From positions 2,914,001 through 2,978,000 of the forward strand of contig NZ_CP197417.1 of NCBI RefSeq assembly GCF_052161615.1: DNA of 64,000 bases, given 5' to 3'. The position numbers and the translations under genes are program-made. Below, one piece after another: positions 17,340-26,615 of the stretch. This DNA is from Aeoliella sp052161615. Lineage in GTDB: Bacteria; Planctomycetota; Planctomycetia; Pirellulales; Lacipirellulaceae. Numbering within the stretch: the first letter of the stretch is position 1; the number at the start of each line of letters is the position of its first letter. The notes under the pieces are model-generated. The model was not told the origin of the DNA. It made no database searches and was given only the letters and a program-made list of their open reading frames with translations.

Positions 17340-17690
17340 CTAGGCAACGTGCCGGACGGGAATCGTCGCGGGCTGCGTCATCAGCTCGCGGGTGACTCGC
17401 TGCGTGAGGTGCTCGATGGCTCGCTCGACCAACTGGTCGAACCTCGGAGTGGAACCTGCGAACTGCCGCTCGGCCTCGGTTCGCACCACGCGCCTGGCAC
17501 GTGCTCGCACGTAGCCCCGGGCTTCGCTACGCAGCATCGCGTTCACATCGCCACTCAACCGCTCTCGCACCCCTGGCAGACTCGCCTCGGCGAGCGTGCG
17601 GACCTGCTGTTCGAAGTCAACGGCAGCGTCACCCTGGCGGTTGGCGAGCCGGGCAAGCTCGGCGACGATCCGATGAACGAACGGAAACAT
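17340..17690 (-). CDS. Hypothetical helical protein
   Basis: A 116-residue frame from ATG 17690 (an upstream ATG at 17723 gives 127). The sequence is charged and helical, for example VHRIVAELARLANRQGDAAVDF and RARARRVVRTEAERQF in two helices, with no cysteine, signal peptide or membrane segment. No family is recognised. It is kept as a gene because composition and third-position use look coding and the opposite frame is poor. It converges with the lipoprotein unit. Confidence 0.5.
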   Translation of the reverse strand: MFPFVHRIVAELARLANRQGDAAVDFEQQVRTLAEASLPGVRERLSGDVNAMLRSEARGYVRARARRVVRTEAERQFAGSTPRFDQLVERAIEHLTQRVTRELMTQPATIPVRHVA

Positions 17691-18002
17691 GGCAGGCGCC
17701 TCGAGGGGAAAACAAGCAGTCACCTACGCCAACATCGTGGCGTGGTGGGCGATAGCTTGACGACCGTTGCCACCGCGTGCCCTATCTTGCCGAGCCCCTG
17801 CGACCGTCCAGCGAGACGAAATCGGGTGAAGCTGGGCGAGCTAAGTGACTGTCCTGCTAAAGCTTTGGGCAAAACCCCGCAACAACACGGGGTTGACCAA
17901 TGCAGATAGATTACGTAGTTTTTGTCAAAGATGACGGTTACACCGTCCGATACATGTCTCTGTCGCCCGACGGGTTTTGCCCGACTGGCGAAGGACTTTC
18001 AA

Positions 18003-18074
18003 GGCGTCGTAGCCAAGTGGCTAAGGCATCGGATTGCAAATCCGACATCGTGGGTTCGACTCCCACCGACGCCT
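18003..18074 (+). tRNA. tRNA-Cys (anticodon GCA)
   Basis: The acceptor stem GGCGTCG (18003-18009) pairs with CGACGCC (18067-18073), discriminator T. The anticodon arm TCGGA-TTGCAAA-TCCGA carries GCA, and the T arm GTGGG-TTCGACT-CCCAC is perfect. CCA is not encoded. The roughly 310 bases upstream (17691-18002) hold a small CCCCG/CGGGG hairpin near 17875 but no gene. Confidence 0.95.
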
Positions 18075-18238
18075 CTTGCTTTCTCCCGTCCCGCCGCTGG
18101 CGGGGCGTGCCCGGCTGCTTCTATCGGTCGGGTGGGTGCGGGGCGATAAAGGCCAGTTGCTCCCTGCGGCATTTCCCAGTCATAATGGGTGGTAGCAGGG
18201 ATGTCTCTTTCCGCCAGCAGCCAAAGTCTACCGCCAAT

Positions 18239-19462
18239 ATGTCCAAGGTTCCCAACGTCGCACTACTGCTCGAAACCGCTCGTGGTTACGGACGGCAGGT
18301 CGCGATGGGCGTGGCGAAATACTCCAGCATCCACGGTCCATGGAGCTTCCTGCTCACGCCGGCCGACTTCGTGCAGGAATTCCCATCGCCCGAAAGCTGG
18401 TCGGGTGATGCGGTTATCGCGCGTTTGTCGACTCCCGAGCTCGAGCAAGCCCTGCTCGCCGCGAACCTGCCGACGGTGATCCTCGATATGGAACCCCACC
18501 AGTCGGACCCGAAGCACCCACTTTCCCATTTCGCGGACCTGTCGGTCGATAGCGCCGCCGCCGCGCATCTGGCAGCGGAGCATCTACTGGAGCGGAATTT
18601 CCCCGCCTACGCATTCGTCGGCGTCGACAACAAGATTTGGTCGGAAGAACGCGAGAAGGCATTCGTCGAGTCGGTCACTAAGGCTGGCTACGATGTCGCC
18701 GTGTACAAGCCTCCGAAGAAGGTGATGGGCAAACGCTGGGAAGCCGAGCGACCCTACTTGGCGGAGTGGCTCACGAAACTCCCCAAACCCGTCGGCGTGA
18801 TGGCGTGCAACGATGTTCGCGGCCGGCAGGTGCTCGATGCTTGCCAGTTTGCGGAGCTCGTTGTCCCCAAAGAAGTGGCGGTGATTGGAGTCGACAACGA
18901 CGAGCTGTTCTGCGAACTCGCCCACCCATCGCTCAGTAGCGTGTCGCTCAACGCCGTGGCGGCGGGCTACGAAGCCGCGAAGGTGCTCGACAAGATGATG
19001 CACGGTCGGCTCCGTAAGCCAGCCCGCTTGCGTGTGGCCGCCCAGCGTGTGGTGGCTCGCGAGTCGACCAACGTGTTTGCCATCGACGATCCTAGTGTGG
19101 TCCACGCTATCGAGGCGATCCGCCGCTCAAAGGGGTCGGAGCTGAGCGTTGCCGAAGTTGTCAAACAGTCCAATTTGTCTCGCCGTGACCTCGACACGAG
19201 GTTCCAGAAGCTGCTGGGTCACTCGGTTAGCGCCGAGATCCAGCGGGTGAAACTCGAACAGGCCAAGGTACTGCTCGAACAAACCGACTACCCCGTGCCC
19301 GACGTGGCCGACGCCGCGGGGTACAGCTCGGCGAGCTACATGGTTCAGGTTTTTCGCGCAAAATTGGGGACTACCCCCGCTAAGTACCGCGCGAGCGTAC
19401 GTAAGTTTGCAGTCGACTCCGAAGGACGCTCGATCGCCGTTCAACAAGTTCGGCAGCCGTAG
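18239..19462 (+). CDS. XylR-type AraC family transcriptional regulator
   Basis: A 407-residue protein from ATG 18239; the longer open frame runs back through the tRNA and is not coding. The N-terminal LacI/periplasmic-binding-like domain contains VALLLETARGYGRQVAMGVAKY, VMACNDVRGRQVLDAC and VAVIGVDNDELFCELAHP, typical of XylR-type sugar sensors. The C-terminal AraC helix-turn-helix pair has VKQSNLSRRDLDTRFQKLLG and VADAAGYSSASYMVQVFRAKLG (about residues 300-385). Planctomycete regulators of this type often sit beside sugar or DUF1549 genes. Here the DUF1549/DUF1501 pair follows on the same strand after about 150 bases, making it a likely target; this is inferred. Confidence 0.9.
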   Translation: MSKVPNVALLLETARGYGRQVAMGVAKYSSIHGPWSFLLTPADFVQEFPSPESWSGDAVIARLSTPELEQALLAANLPTVILDMEPHQSDPKHPLSHFADLSVDSAAAAHLAAEHLLERNFPAYAFVGVDNKIWSEEREKAFVESVTKAGYDVAVYKPPKKVMGKRWEAERPYLAEWLTKLPKPVGVMACNDVRGRQVLDACQFAELVVPKEVAVIGVDNDELFCELAHPSLSSVSLNAVAAGYEAAKVLDKMMHGRLRKPARLRVAAQRVVARESTNVFAIDDPSVVHAIEAIRRSKGSELSVAEVVKQSNLSRRDLDTRFQKLLGHSVSAEIQRVKLEQAKVLLEQTDYPVPDVADAAGYSSASYMVQVFRAKLGTTPAKYRASVRKFAVDSEGRSIAVQQVRQP

Positions 19463-19617
19463 TCGGCCCGAACTCCCGCCCCGATACGATGCGACTCCGT
19501 TCCGAAAAACGGAAGTATCTCGTGAAAATTCGACACTCGAAGCGGCCCCTTTCGTTCGGCTCATTAGCGTTCGTCGGATAGAATAAAGGACCCTCGTATG
19601 TCCCTTGCGCGAGGGCT

Positions 19618-21582
19618 TTGAATACGTACATGACAACAGGCATCATGGAATTGAACGATCATCGTCGAAACTTGCTCGTCCTGGGCATGACGTGGGCGCT
19701 TTTGAGCTGCCCCCGGTCAACAGCGGAGGAACCCACGGCGAAAGTGGACTTCGCGCACCAGATTGTCCCGGTCCTGAAGCAGCACTGCGCGGAGTGTCAT
19801 AGTGGCACGCGGGCCGAGGGGGGCTTCTCGATCAACAATCGCGGTCTGCTGCTCGAAGCGGGCGTCGTGACCGAGGGGGACAGCGACGACTCCTACCTGA
19901 TGGAGTTGATCACCACAGACGACGAAGACATCCAAATGCCACCGCCCGGCAAGCCGCGTGTGGCGGCGGAGCAAGTATCGCTTGTTCGTAGTTGGATCGA
20001 CGAGCGGTTGCCGTGGGAGCCGGGGTTCACGTTCGCCGAGAATTCGTACGAGCCACCGCTGCTACCCCGTCGGCCGGAACTACCGCCGGTCGTTGCGGGG
20101 AGGGCCAATCCAGTGGATCGAATCATCGATGCACATCTCGAAGAGACGGGGGTCCCGCGACCTGCGCCACTGGGCGACGCGGCGTTTTATCGCCGGGTAT
20201 CTCTCGACCTAGTAGGATTGTTGCCCTCGGCAGAAGAGGTCGAAGCGTTCGTCGCCGACACGTCGCCCAACAAACGCGAGCAGTTGGTCGATCGACTGCT
20301 CGAAGATCGCGTGGCTTATGCCCAGCACTGGATGAGCTTTTGGAACGACCTACTCCGGAACGAGTACGACGGCACTGGCTACGTGGACGGCGGTCGCCGG
20401 CCAATTGGTGCTTGGCTGTACCGATCGCTGATGGAGAACAAGCCGTACGACCAATTCGTCCGCGAGTTGATCGATCCCACCGATGAGTCGCGTGGGTTTA
20501 TTAACGGCATCAAATGGCGTGGTTCGGTGAACGCGAGTCAGACGAACGAGATTCAGTTCGCCCAGAACGTGCCGCAGGTATTCCTCGGAATCAACCTGAA
20601 GTGCGCATCGTGCCACGACAGTTTCATCGATCGCTGGACGCTGGAAGAAACCTACGCATTGGCGGCCGTTTACTCGGACCATCCGCTAGAGATTCACCGC
20701 TGCGACAAACCGATTGGCAAGCAGGCCTCGGCGGCGTGGTTGTTTCCTGAGATCGGCGAAGTCGACGCCAACTTACCGAGGGACGAACGGCTGGAGCAAC
20801 TTTCGAAGCTAATGACGCACAAAGACAATGGCCGTTTCACGCGGACCATGGTCAATCGTCTGTGGTGCCAACTCATGGGACGTGGCATCGTTCACCCCAC
20901 CGATTCGATGCAGACCGAGCCCTGGAACGAAGATCTTCTCGACTGGTTGGCGGTTGACTTGGTAGACAATGGCTACGATCTCAAGTCCACACTCCGCACC
21001 ATCGCGACCAGCGAGGCGTATCAGTCGCAAGCGTCGAAGGACGACGAGCAACCGCAGGGTAACGAGTTCGCTTATCACGGCCCCATCGCCAAGCGAATGA
21101 CCGCCGAGCAATTCGTCGACGCGGTGTGGCAGCTCACAGGCACCGGACCAACGAAACCGCACGACAAGGCGAACGAGTTCCTCACGAAACATGACGGCGA
21201 GCAGCGGGCGCCGAACGAACGTTACCGTTCGGTGTTGGTGGCGAGCGATCTGTTGATGCGTTCGCTTGGCCGTCCGAATCGCGAACAGGTGGTGACATCG
21301 CGGCCTCCGCTGTTGACGACGCTTCAGGCACTCGATTTGTCGAACAGCCCCACGCTGGTCACGACACTCCACGAAGGCGCGACGCAACTTGCGACGAAGT
21401 GGGAAGACAAGAGCGACGTGGAGGTGGTCGAGACCATTTATGTCGATGCACTTTCACGCAAGCCAACGGACAAGGAGCGGACCATCGCCGTGTCGATCCT
21501 CGAAGGTCGCCCGCGGGCCGAAGGACTCGAGGACTTGTTGTGGGCGGTGACGATGTTGCCTGAGTTCCAAATCATCCGGTAG
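19618..21582 (+). CDS. DUF1549/DUF1553 protein with N-terminal cytochrome domain (PSCyt1)
   Basis: Up to 654 residues; the start is unsure between TTG 19618, which has GAGG upstream, and ATG 19630 or 19645. A signal peptide (LLVLGMTWALLSC) precedes a haem-binding domain with QHCAECHSG, then the DUF1549 segment DAAFYRRVSLDLVGLLP and MSFWNDLLRNEYDG. A second CxxCH, KCASCHDSF, lies near residue 325. DUF1553 follows with FTRTMVNRLWCQLMGRGIV and AEQFVDAVWQLTG. These paired proteins are a hallmark of planctomycetes and are thought to act in the periplasm in redox or polysaccharide degradation. It is followed 15 bases later by its usual DUF1501 partner. Confidence 0.9.
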   Translation: MNTYMTTGIMELNDHRRNLLVLGMTWALLSCPRSTAEEPTAKVDFAHQIVPVLKQHCAECHSGTRAEGGFSINNRGLLLEAGVVTEGDSDDSYLMELITTDDEDIQMPPPGKPRVAAEQVSLVRSWIDERLPWEPGFTFAENSYEPPLLPRRPELPPVVAGRANPVDRIIDAHLEETGVPRPAPLGDAAFYRRVSLDLVGLLPSAEEVEAFVADTSPNKREQLVDRLLEDRVAYAQHWMSFWNDLLRNEYDGTGYVDGGRRPIGAWLYRSLMENKPYDQFVRELIDPTDESRGFINGIKWRGSVNASQTNEIQFAQNVPQVFLGINLKCASCHDSFIDRWTLEETYALAAVYSDHPLEIHRCDKPIGKQASAAWLFPEIGEVDANLPRDERLEQLSKLMTHKDNGRFTRTMVNRLWCQLMGRGIVHPTDSMQTEPWNEDLLDWLAVDLVDNGYDLKSTLRTIATSEAYQSQASKDDEQPQGNEFAYHGPIAKRMTAEQFVDAVWQLTGTGPTKPHDKANEFLTKHDGEQRAPNERYRSVLVASDLLMRSLGRPNREQVVTSRPPLLTTLQALDLSNSPTLVTTLHEGATQLATKWEDKSDVEVVETIYVDALSRKPTDKERTIAVSILEGRPRAEGLEDLLWAVTMLPEFQIIR

Positions 21583-21597
21583 TCGAGGCAGTGGATC

Positions 21598-23052
21598 ATG
21601 GAAAAGTCGATGTACAACTCGCTTCCTGCCGTCCCACGTTCGCGTCGTGAGTTCCTGCAAGCGCTCGCTGCTGCCGGTACCGCCACACTGATGATGGGCG
21701 AGCCACGGCTGGCGAACGCCAACGTCCAGGTGATTGCGCCTCCGGCGAAGGCCGATAGCTGCATCCTGCTGTGGATGGCCGGCGGCATGGCGGGGCCGGA
21801 GACGTTCGACCCCAAACGCTACCAGCCGTTCGAGATTGGTTTGCCGGTCGAGAAGGTCATGAGCACCTTTCCGACGATCGACACTTCGGTGGATGGGCTG
21901 AAGATTTGCCAGGGCCTGGAGAACGTTGCGCAGGTGATGGACCGCGCAACCCTGATGAGGTCGGTGGTCTTGCCGGACCTCGGCGACATTTTGCATTCGC
22001 GTCATCAGTACCACTGGCACACAGGTTATGTTCCACCACAAACAGTCGCCGCGCCGCACATCGGGGCGTGGATCGCGCGGATGCTCGGCCCGCGCAACCC
22101 CGTCATACCGCCGTTCATCAATATCGGGCAGCGGCTCGAAGGATTTGGCGAAGCGGAGGAAGTGAAAGCCTTCACCACGGGCGGATTCTTTGGCTCGGAG
22201 TTCGGTCCGTTCAATCTTCCCTACCCCGAGGACGCAACGCTCGCCGTTCGTCCCCCCAAGGGGATGTCCGCTGGGCGGTTTACGAATCGTTACAAGCAAT
22301 TCAAGGAGCTTGTCGCCGCGAGCCCGCAAGCCGAGTACGCGAGCGACTATCAGCAGGAGTCGATGATTCGTTCGATCGACTCCGCGTATCGGCTGTTGAA
22401 CTCGGAGCACAAATCGGCGTTCGACTTATCGCTCGCACCACGCAGAGAGTTTGAGCAGTACGACACGGGGCGATTTGGTCGCGGGTGTTTGCTCGCGCGC
22501 CGGCTCGTAGAGGCGGGGGCTCGGTTCGTCGAAGTGACCACCGAGTATATTCCGTTCTACCACTGGGACACGCACGAAAACGGGCACACCACCGCCAAGC
22601 GGATGAAGGAAGAAGTCGACCGTCCGATCGCGCAGTTGATCATCGACCTGGAGAATCGCGGTTTGCTCGACCGCACGCTCGTGATCGTGGCGAGCGAGTT
22701 CAGCCGCGACATGATCATGGAAGGCAAGCCGGGAAGCACGGCGAAGGACCAGTCGCGGGCGGCCGCTGATGTACTAGGGGAGATGAAACACTATGGCCTG
22801 CACCGCCATTTTACCGGAGCCAGTTCGGTGGTGATGTTCGGCGGCGGCGTGAAAAAAGGCTTCGTGTACGGCGAAACGGCCGACGAACGCCCTTGCATCG
22901 TCACAAAGAATCCCGTGTCGCTAACGGATCTGCACGCTACGATCATGACGGCGATGGGGATCAGCCCCAAGACGATGTTCGAGATCGAGCGGCGGCCGTT
23001 TTACGTCACCGAGGATGGCAAAGGCCAGTCGGTAAACGATATTTTCGCCTAA
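21598..23052 (+). CDS. DUF1501 family protein (sulfatase-like fold)
   Basis: A 484-residue protein beginning 15 bases after its DUF1549/1553 partner. A twin-arginine-like signal (RSRREFLQALAAAGTA) is followed by SCILLWMAGGMAGPETFDPK, LGDILHSRHQYHWHTGY, RGCLLARRLVEAGARFVEV and WDTHENGH, all DUF1501 hallmarks. The family resembles the alkaline phosphatase/sulfatase superfamily and is exported folded. It is co-transcribed with the cytochrome gene. The natural substrate is unknown. Confidence 0.9.
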   Translation: MEKSMYNSLPAVPRSRREFLQALAAAGTATLMMGEPRLANANVQVIAPPAKADSCILLWMAGGMAGPETFDPKRYQPFEIGLPVEKVMSTFPTIDTSVDGLKICQGLENVAQVMDRATLMRSVVLPDLGDILHSRHQYHWHTGYVPPQTVAAPHIGAWIARMLGPRNPVIPPFINIGQRLEGFGEAEEVKAFTTGGFFGSEFGPFNLPYPEDATLAVRPPKGMSAGRFTNRYKQFKELVAASPQAEYASDYQQESMIRSIDSAYRLLNSEHKSAFDLSLAPRREFEQYDTGRFGRGCLLARRLVEAGARFVEVTTEYIPFYHWDTHENGHTTAKRMKEEVDRPIAQLIIDLENRGLLDRTLVIVASEFSRDMIMEGKPGSTAKDQSRAAADVLGEMKHYGLHRHFTGASSVVMFGGGVKKGFVYGETADERPCIVTKNPVSLTDLHATIMTAMGISPKTMFEIERRPFYVTEDGKGQSVNDIFA

Positions 23053-23161
23053 CGCACCGGTTTTGGAGCGTTTCGTTTGGCAACGGCTCATGCGGCTGCT
23101 ATAACCGCAGTCGCAGCTCTATGTGCGGAGTGCCTGTTCCGGTCGCCGAAAGAAACCACCC

Positions 23162-23524
23162 ATGTCCATCCAGTCGTACGCCAAAGACGGCATCCTCACC
23201 ATCCAGTTCATCGATCCTCGGATCCTCGACGAAGCGCTCCTTGAAAAGGTCACACGCGAAGTGATGGCCGAACTCGACAAGTCGACCGAGGAGAAGGTGA
23301 TCCTCGACTTCACGCCGGTGCAGTTCATGTCGTCGTCCATGCTTGGCAAGCTGGTGATGATCAACAAGAAGTGCAAAGAGTTTAAAGTCAAGCTGAAGCT
23401 CAGCGGCATCTCGCCCGACATTCGCGAGGTGTTCAAGATCTCGCGACTCGATAAGGTGCTTGACATCGAGAAGGATGAACCATCGGCCCGCAAGGCATTT
23501 CTGAAGCGTGGGCTGTTCGGTTAA
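23162..23524 (+). CDS. STAS-domain protein (anti-sigma factor antagonist-like)
   Basis: A 120-residue single STAS domain starting at MSIQSYAKDG. The family features are ILTIQFIDPRILDEALLEKV, VILDFTPVQFMSSSMLGKLV (the Ser run is where SpoIIAA-type proteins are phosphorylated) and KLKLSGISPDIREVFKISRL. No anti-sigma kinase or phosphatase partner is adjacent. The gene stands alone after the DUF1501 gene with a 109-base gap. It probably acts in a partner-switching pathway encoded elsewhere. Confidence 0.88.
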   Translation: MSIQSYAKDGILTIQFIDPRILDEALLEKVTREVMAELDKSTEEKVILDFTPVQFMSSSMLGKLVMINKKCKEFKVKLKLSGISPDIREVFKISRLDKVLDIEKDEPSARKAFLKRGLFG

Positions 23525-23542
23525 TGCCTAGCGCATAAAAAG

Positions 23543-23574
23543 ACCGCGCGGCCACCATCGGATGGACGCGCGGT
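23543..23574 (-). terminator. Terminator of the sialate esterase gene
   Basis: The stem ACCGCGCG / CGCGCGGT (23543-23550 with 23567-23574) carries an inner CCAT-cgg-ATGG hairpin. On the minus strand it is followed by CTTTTTATG. It lies just past the minus-strand stop at 23593 and may also stop transcripts of the convergent STAS gene. Confidence 0.75.
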
Positions 23575-23592
23575 GGTAGTCGCTTCAGCACT

Positions 23593-25152
23593 CTAGCGTT
23601 TGCCAGTCGTCACGCCGGGCCAGTCGTCGGTGCGGAATGGCGTCAGCGGCAGGCCGGAATCGGAGAACAGGTTGCACACAGGGTTGTCGGCCCATGCGTA
23701 GCGAACCGCTACGGGGTTCGGCACTTCGGGGCTGGAGACGGCGATTTGACGATCTCCTACGAGTTTGGCGTCGGCCCACACCCACTTCTTATCTTCGCCA
23801 GCGATCGCAAAGCCGGTGATCTTGTTGGCAGTGTCAAACGCGTAGAGCCGATCGCAGTCGCCGACGGTGATGATGATCTCGTTGCCCTTCACCTCCGACG
23901 ATTTGTAGCGTGGGCTGGTGTGAGCGACTTGGATGCCGTACTCATTGGCGAGGGCGTGACGAGCTAAGCGGTCGCCGACCGTATGTTTGTCACGCGGGTG
24001 AATGTCGCGACCTTCGCCACGGTCGATGATCACGGCTTCCCCCGAGTTTGGCAGGCGATCCAGCGACATGGTCTGGGCCTCGCGGAGTTCGGCCCATGCG
24101 CTTTCGCCGGGATTGGGCTGCTCGTCCATGAAGTCGGCGAGCTGAACCCAGTAAAACGGAAAATCGCCCTGCCCCCAAGCTTCGCGCCAGGTCTCGACCA
24201 TCAGCGGGAACATGTCGCGGTACTGCTCGGCACGACCGGCGTTCGATTCGCCTTGGTACCAGATCGCCCCGCGAACGGCGTACGGCATGATGGGCATGAC
24301 CATCGAATTGTAGAGATTCGCTGGGCGACTCTGCGTGAGCAGATGATGCCCAGGCCGTGGCCAACCGGGAATCGCTTCGCCCGCGGCGACCGCGGCTTGC
24401 ATCCGCTGTTTCCATTCGGCATGAACCTTGGCGAACTCGGCGCGGAGCGCTGGTTCGTCGGCCTTGGCGGCCTCGTTCTCCCAGTGCTTGAGTGTCGCGG
24501 CGTAAAGTTCGTTGTCGGCCATCTTTTCCAGTGGAATCCATGCCTCGCAAGCCGAGCCACCCCACGCGTTGTCGATCAAGCCAACGGGTGCGCGGGTCGC
24601 TTGTTGAATCCGATTGCCGAAGTGATACCCAACGGCCGAGAAGTTGCGGAGCGTTTCGGGCGTGCAGAGTTCCCACGCGCCATCAAAGTCGTCGAGCGGC
24701 TTTTGCTCGCCGGCCATCGCGACGGTTAAGAAGCGAATGTTGGGATTGCCTTTGCCGAGGACTTCGAGATCGCCATCGCTCGACGCGGCGATGGGCCATT
24801 CCATGTTGGACTGGCCCGAGCAAATCCAGACTTCGCCGACGAGCACGTCGGTAACCTCGAGGCGCTCGCTACCCGATTCGACGACCAGCGAGCGAGGCTC
24901 GCCGATCGAGAGCGGGTCGAGCGTTACGCGCCACTTGCCGTTTTCGTCGGCCTTCGCCTTCTTGGTTTGGCCATCGAAGACGACCGCCACTTCGTCGCCC
25001 GCGTCCGCCCAGCCCCACACGGGGACCGGCATGTCGCGCTGTAGCACCATGTGATTGGTAAACACCGAGGGAAGGCGGAGTTCGGCCTGGGCTGCGCTGC
25101 ACAGAGCCATCAAAACTACGCCCGTCCACCAGAATGATTGCCGCCTGATCAT
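23593..25152 (-). CDS. Sialate O-acetylesterase family protein, secreted
   Basis: A 519-residue protein started at ATG 25152, which has GAGG seven bases upstream; ten extra codons precede it in the open frame. A signal peptide (SFWWTGVVLMALCSAAQA) leads into LRLPSVFTNHMVLQRDMPVPVWGWA, the N-terminal beta domain. The SGNH-like catalytic block is VWICSGQSNMEWPI (nucleophile Ser about residue 112), with APVGLIDNAWGGSACEAWI and GAIWYQGESNAGRA further on. The His lies in RDIHPRDKHTVGDRLARHAL. Such enzymes deacetylate sialic acids or other acetylated sugars from host or algal glycans outside the cytoplasm. The gene is monocistronic. Confidence 0.9.
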   Translation of the reverse strand: MIRRQSFWWTGVVLMALCSAAQAELRLPSVFTNHMVLQRDMPVPVWGWADAGDEVAVVFDGQTKKAKADENGKWRVTLDPLSIGEPRSLVVESGSERLEVTDVLVGEVWICSGQSNMEWPIAASSDGDLEVLGKGNPNIRFLTVAMAGEQKPLDDFDGAWELCTPETLRNFSAVGYHFGNRIQQATRAPVGLIDNAWGGSACEAWIPLEKMADNELYAATLKHWENEAAKADEPALRAEFAKVHAEWKQRMQAAVAAGEAIPGWPRPGHHLLTQSRPANLYNSMVMPIMPYAVRGAIWYQGESNAGRAEQYRDMFPLMVETWREAWGQGDFPFYWVQLADFMDEQPNPGESAWAELREAQTMSLDRLPNSGEAVIIDRGEGRDIHPRDKHTVGDRLARHALANEYGIQVAHTSPRYKSSEVKGNEIIITVGDCDRLYAFDTANKITGFAIAGEDKKWVWADAKLVGDRQIAVSSPEVPNPVAVRYAWADNPVCNLFSDSGLPLTPFRTDDWPGVTTGKR

Positions 25153-25412
25153 CGCACACACCTCACGGTTGTCGGTACACAAGTTGGGAAAACACGCACA
25201 GCGTCGTTAGGAGTTGAGCTGAACGTCAGCCGACGAATATAAGGGGGGCACGAGCGCCGCACAATAAACGTTGCGCAATTGGAACATTTGACGATGAATT
25301 AGTGGAGTGGATTAGGCCACGCCTGGCGGTTGAGCGGCGTGCCGCAAAGTGGCTATACTTGCTAGAACCTTTGAAAAATCACGCCCACTACAAGTTCCTG
25401 GAAAGCGTTTGC

Positions 25413-26117
25413 ATGTACCAGATTGCGTTGGCCATGGTCGTCGGCCTAATTTGCACCACCGCCTTCGGGGCGGGAATGCCACAATTTGAGACGGCGATGG
25501 AGCCGAGCATTCAGGCGATGGCCGCTGCCGTGGACGATTTGCCGAAGGAACGCCGCGAACTGCTCGACCAAGCGGCCGGATACTTGTCGCAGCAGTTGTA
25601 TCGGGGGAAGTCCGCCAACGTTGTTTTCATATGCACGAGCAACTCACGCCGCAGCCAGCTCGCTCAGGCGTGGGCGCAAGTGGCGGCAGAGTACTACGGG
25701 TTGGGGCGGGTGCATACTTTCTCCGGCGGAACCGAAGCCACTGCGTGCAACGCGCGGACGATCGCGGCGCTGCAGCGTGCGGGGATGGAAGTGATTGAAA
25801 CTTCGCCCGGAGACAACCCTGGCTACCGAGTTCGTTACGCAGCGAATCGCGAGCCGATAGAGCTCTACTCTAAAGTCTTCACCGACGCGGCGAATCCGCA
25901 GCGGGAGTTCGCGGCGATGATGTGCTGTTCGAACGCCGATGAAGTGTGCCCCGTCTTGGAGGGTGCCGGCGTCCGAGTGGCACTCGACTACAACGATCCT
26001 AAACAGTCAGACGACACGCCCGACGAGCAGGCGACCTACGATGCTCGTTCGCGCGAGATTGGTGGCGAGATGTTCTACCTGTTCGCAAAGGTCGCGCGGA
26101 ATTTGGGTGCCAAGTAG
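25413..26117 (+). CDS. Exported low-molecular-weight phosphatase / arsenate-reductase-like protein
   Basis: A 234-residue protein from ATG 25413. Its N-terminus is a signal peptide (MYQIALAMVVGLICTTAFGAG), unusual for this family. The P-loop is VVFICTSNSRRSQLAQAW (C-x5-R-S), followed by HTFSGGTEATACNARTIAALQRAG and MMCCSNADEVCPVLEGAG. It ends DARSREIGGEMFYLFAKV, as in ArsC-like LMW phosphatases. About 60 residues separate the signal from the P-loop, longer than in cytoplasmic members. The substrate is unknown; protein phosphotyrosine or arsenate are the family options. Confidence 0.85.
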   Translation: MYQIALAMVVGLICTTAFGAGMPQFETAMEPSIQAMAAAVDDLPKERRELLDQAAGYLSQQLYRGKSANVVFICTSNSRRSQLAQAWAQVAAEYYGLGRVHTFSGGTEATACNARTIAALQRAGMEVIETSPGDNPGYRVRYAANREPIELYSKVFTDAANPQREFAAMMCCSNADEVCPVLEGAGVRVALDYNDPKQSDDTPDEQATYDARSREIGGEMFYLFAKVARNLGAK

Positions 26118-26123
26118 CCGGCG

Positions 26124-26561
26124 CTATTCGAACCCTTCTTTGCGCATGGTCGATTCCGCTTCGAGATCCCCCGTCATGAACCAGGGCGAGGGGACCCACG
26201 TGACATCGGCGTAGGGGACCGAGACGGTCACCGTGATCTCATCTCCGGCTTTGGCCGTCGCGGGACTGGGCGAGATCTCGATGTTGATGCCCGCGACGGA
26301 TGCGCCTTCGGCGTACTCGGTTACCATTTCTTCGACCTTCGCAGTCGTGCTGTGCAGTCCGATGGCCTCGCGGGCACCAACGCGAGAGGCGTTGGTGAGG
26401 ATCTGCTGCACCATGAGCCCGCGTCCCAGCTCGATGAATCCAATGACGAGCAGGAAGAACACGGGAGCGACAATTGCAAACTCCACCGCAGCGACGCCGC
26501 GTTGGCTACTACATTGATTCCTGCTGCGAGGAACCAGTGATTGGCGACGAGGGACTAACAT
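26124..26561 (-). CDS. TadE-like pseudopilin
   Basis: A 145-residue protein with the TadE signature: SSQRGVAAVEFAIVAPVFFLLVIGFIELGRGLMV (Glu five residues into the hydrophobic segment, broken here into its two halves by the pilin-type processing site), then a periplasmic domain of about 90 residues. In Tad systems TadE and TadG are minor pseudopilins of Flp pili. It is last in a three-gene minus-strand unit; no CpaF/TadB/TadC genes are in the window. In planctomycetes such genes often stand apart from the secretion ATPase. Confidence 0.85.
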   Translation of the reverse strand: MLVPRRQSLVPRSRNQCSSQRGVAAVEFAIVAPVFFLLVIGFIELGRGLMVQQILTNASRVGAREAIGLHSTTAKVEEMVTEYAEGASVAGINIEISPSPATAKAGDEITVTVSVPYADVTWVPSPWFMTGDLEAESTMRKEGFE

Positions 26562-26615
26562 GATGAATTCGCTCGGTGGAGGTGGTTTACAAACCCGCGC
26601 TACGCGCGCCGGCCA

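Noticed and set aside
15909..17909. 666-codon open frame on the plus strand
   Set aside because: It runs through the SOD terminator, a palindrome, the antisense of a secreted-protein gene and a lipoprotein gene; the translation has no domain and a random composition caused by high GC.
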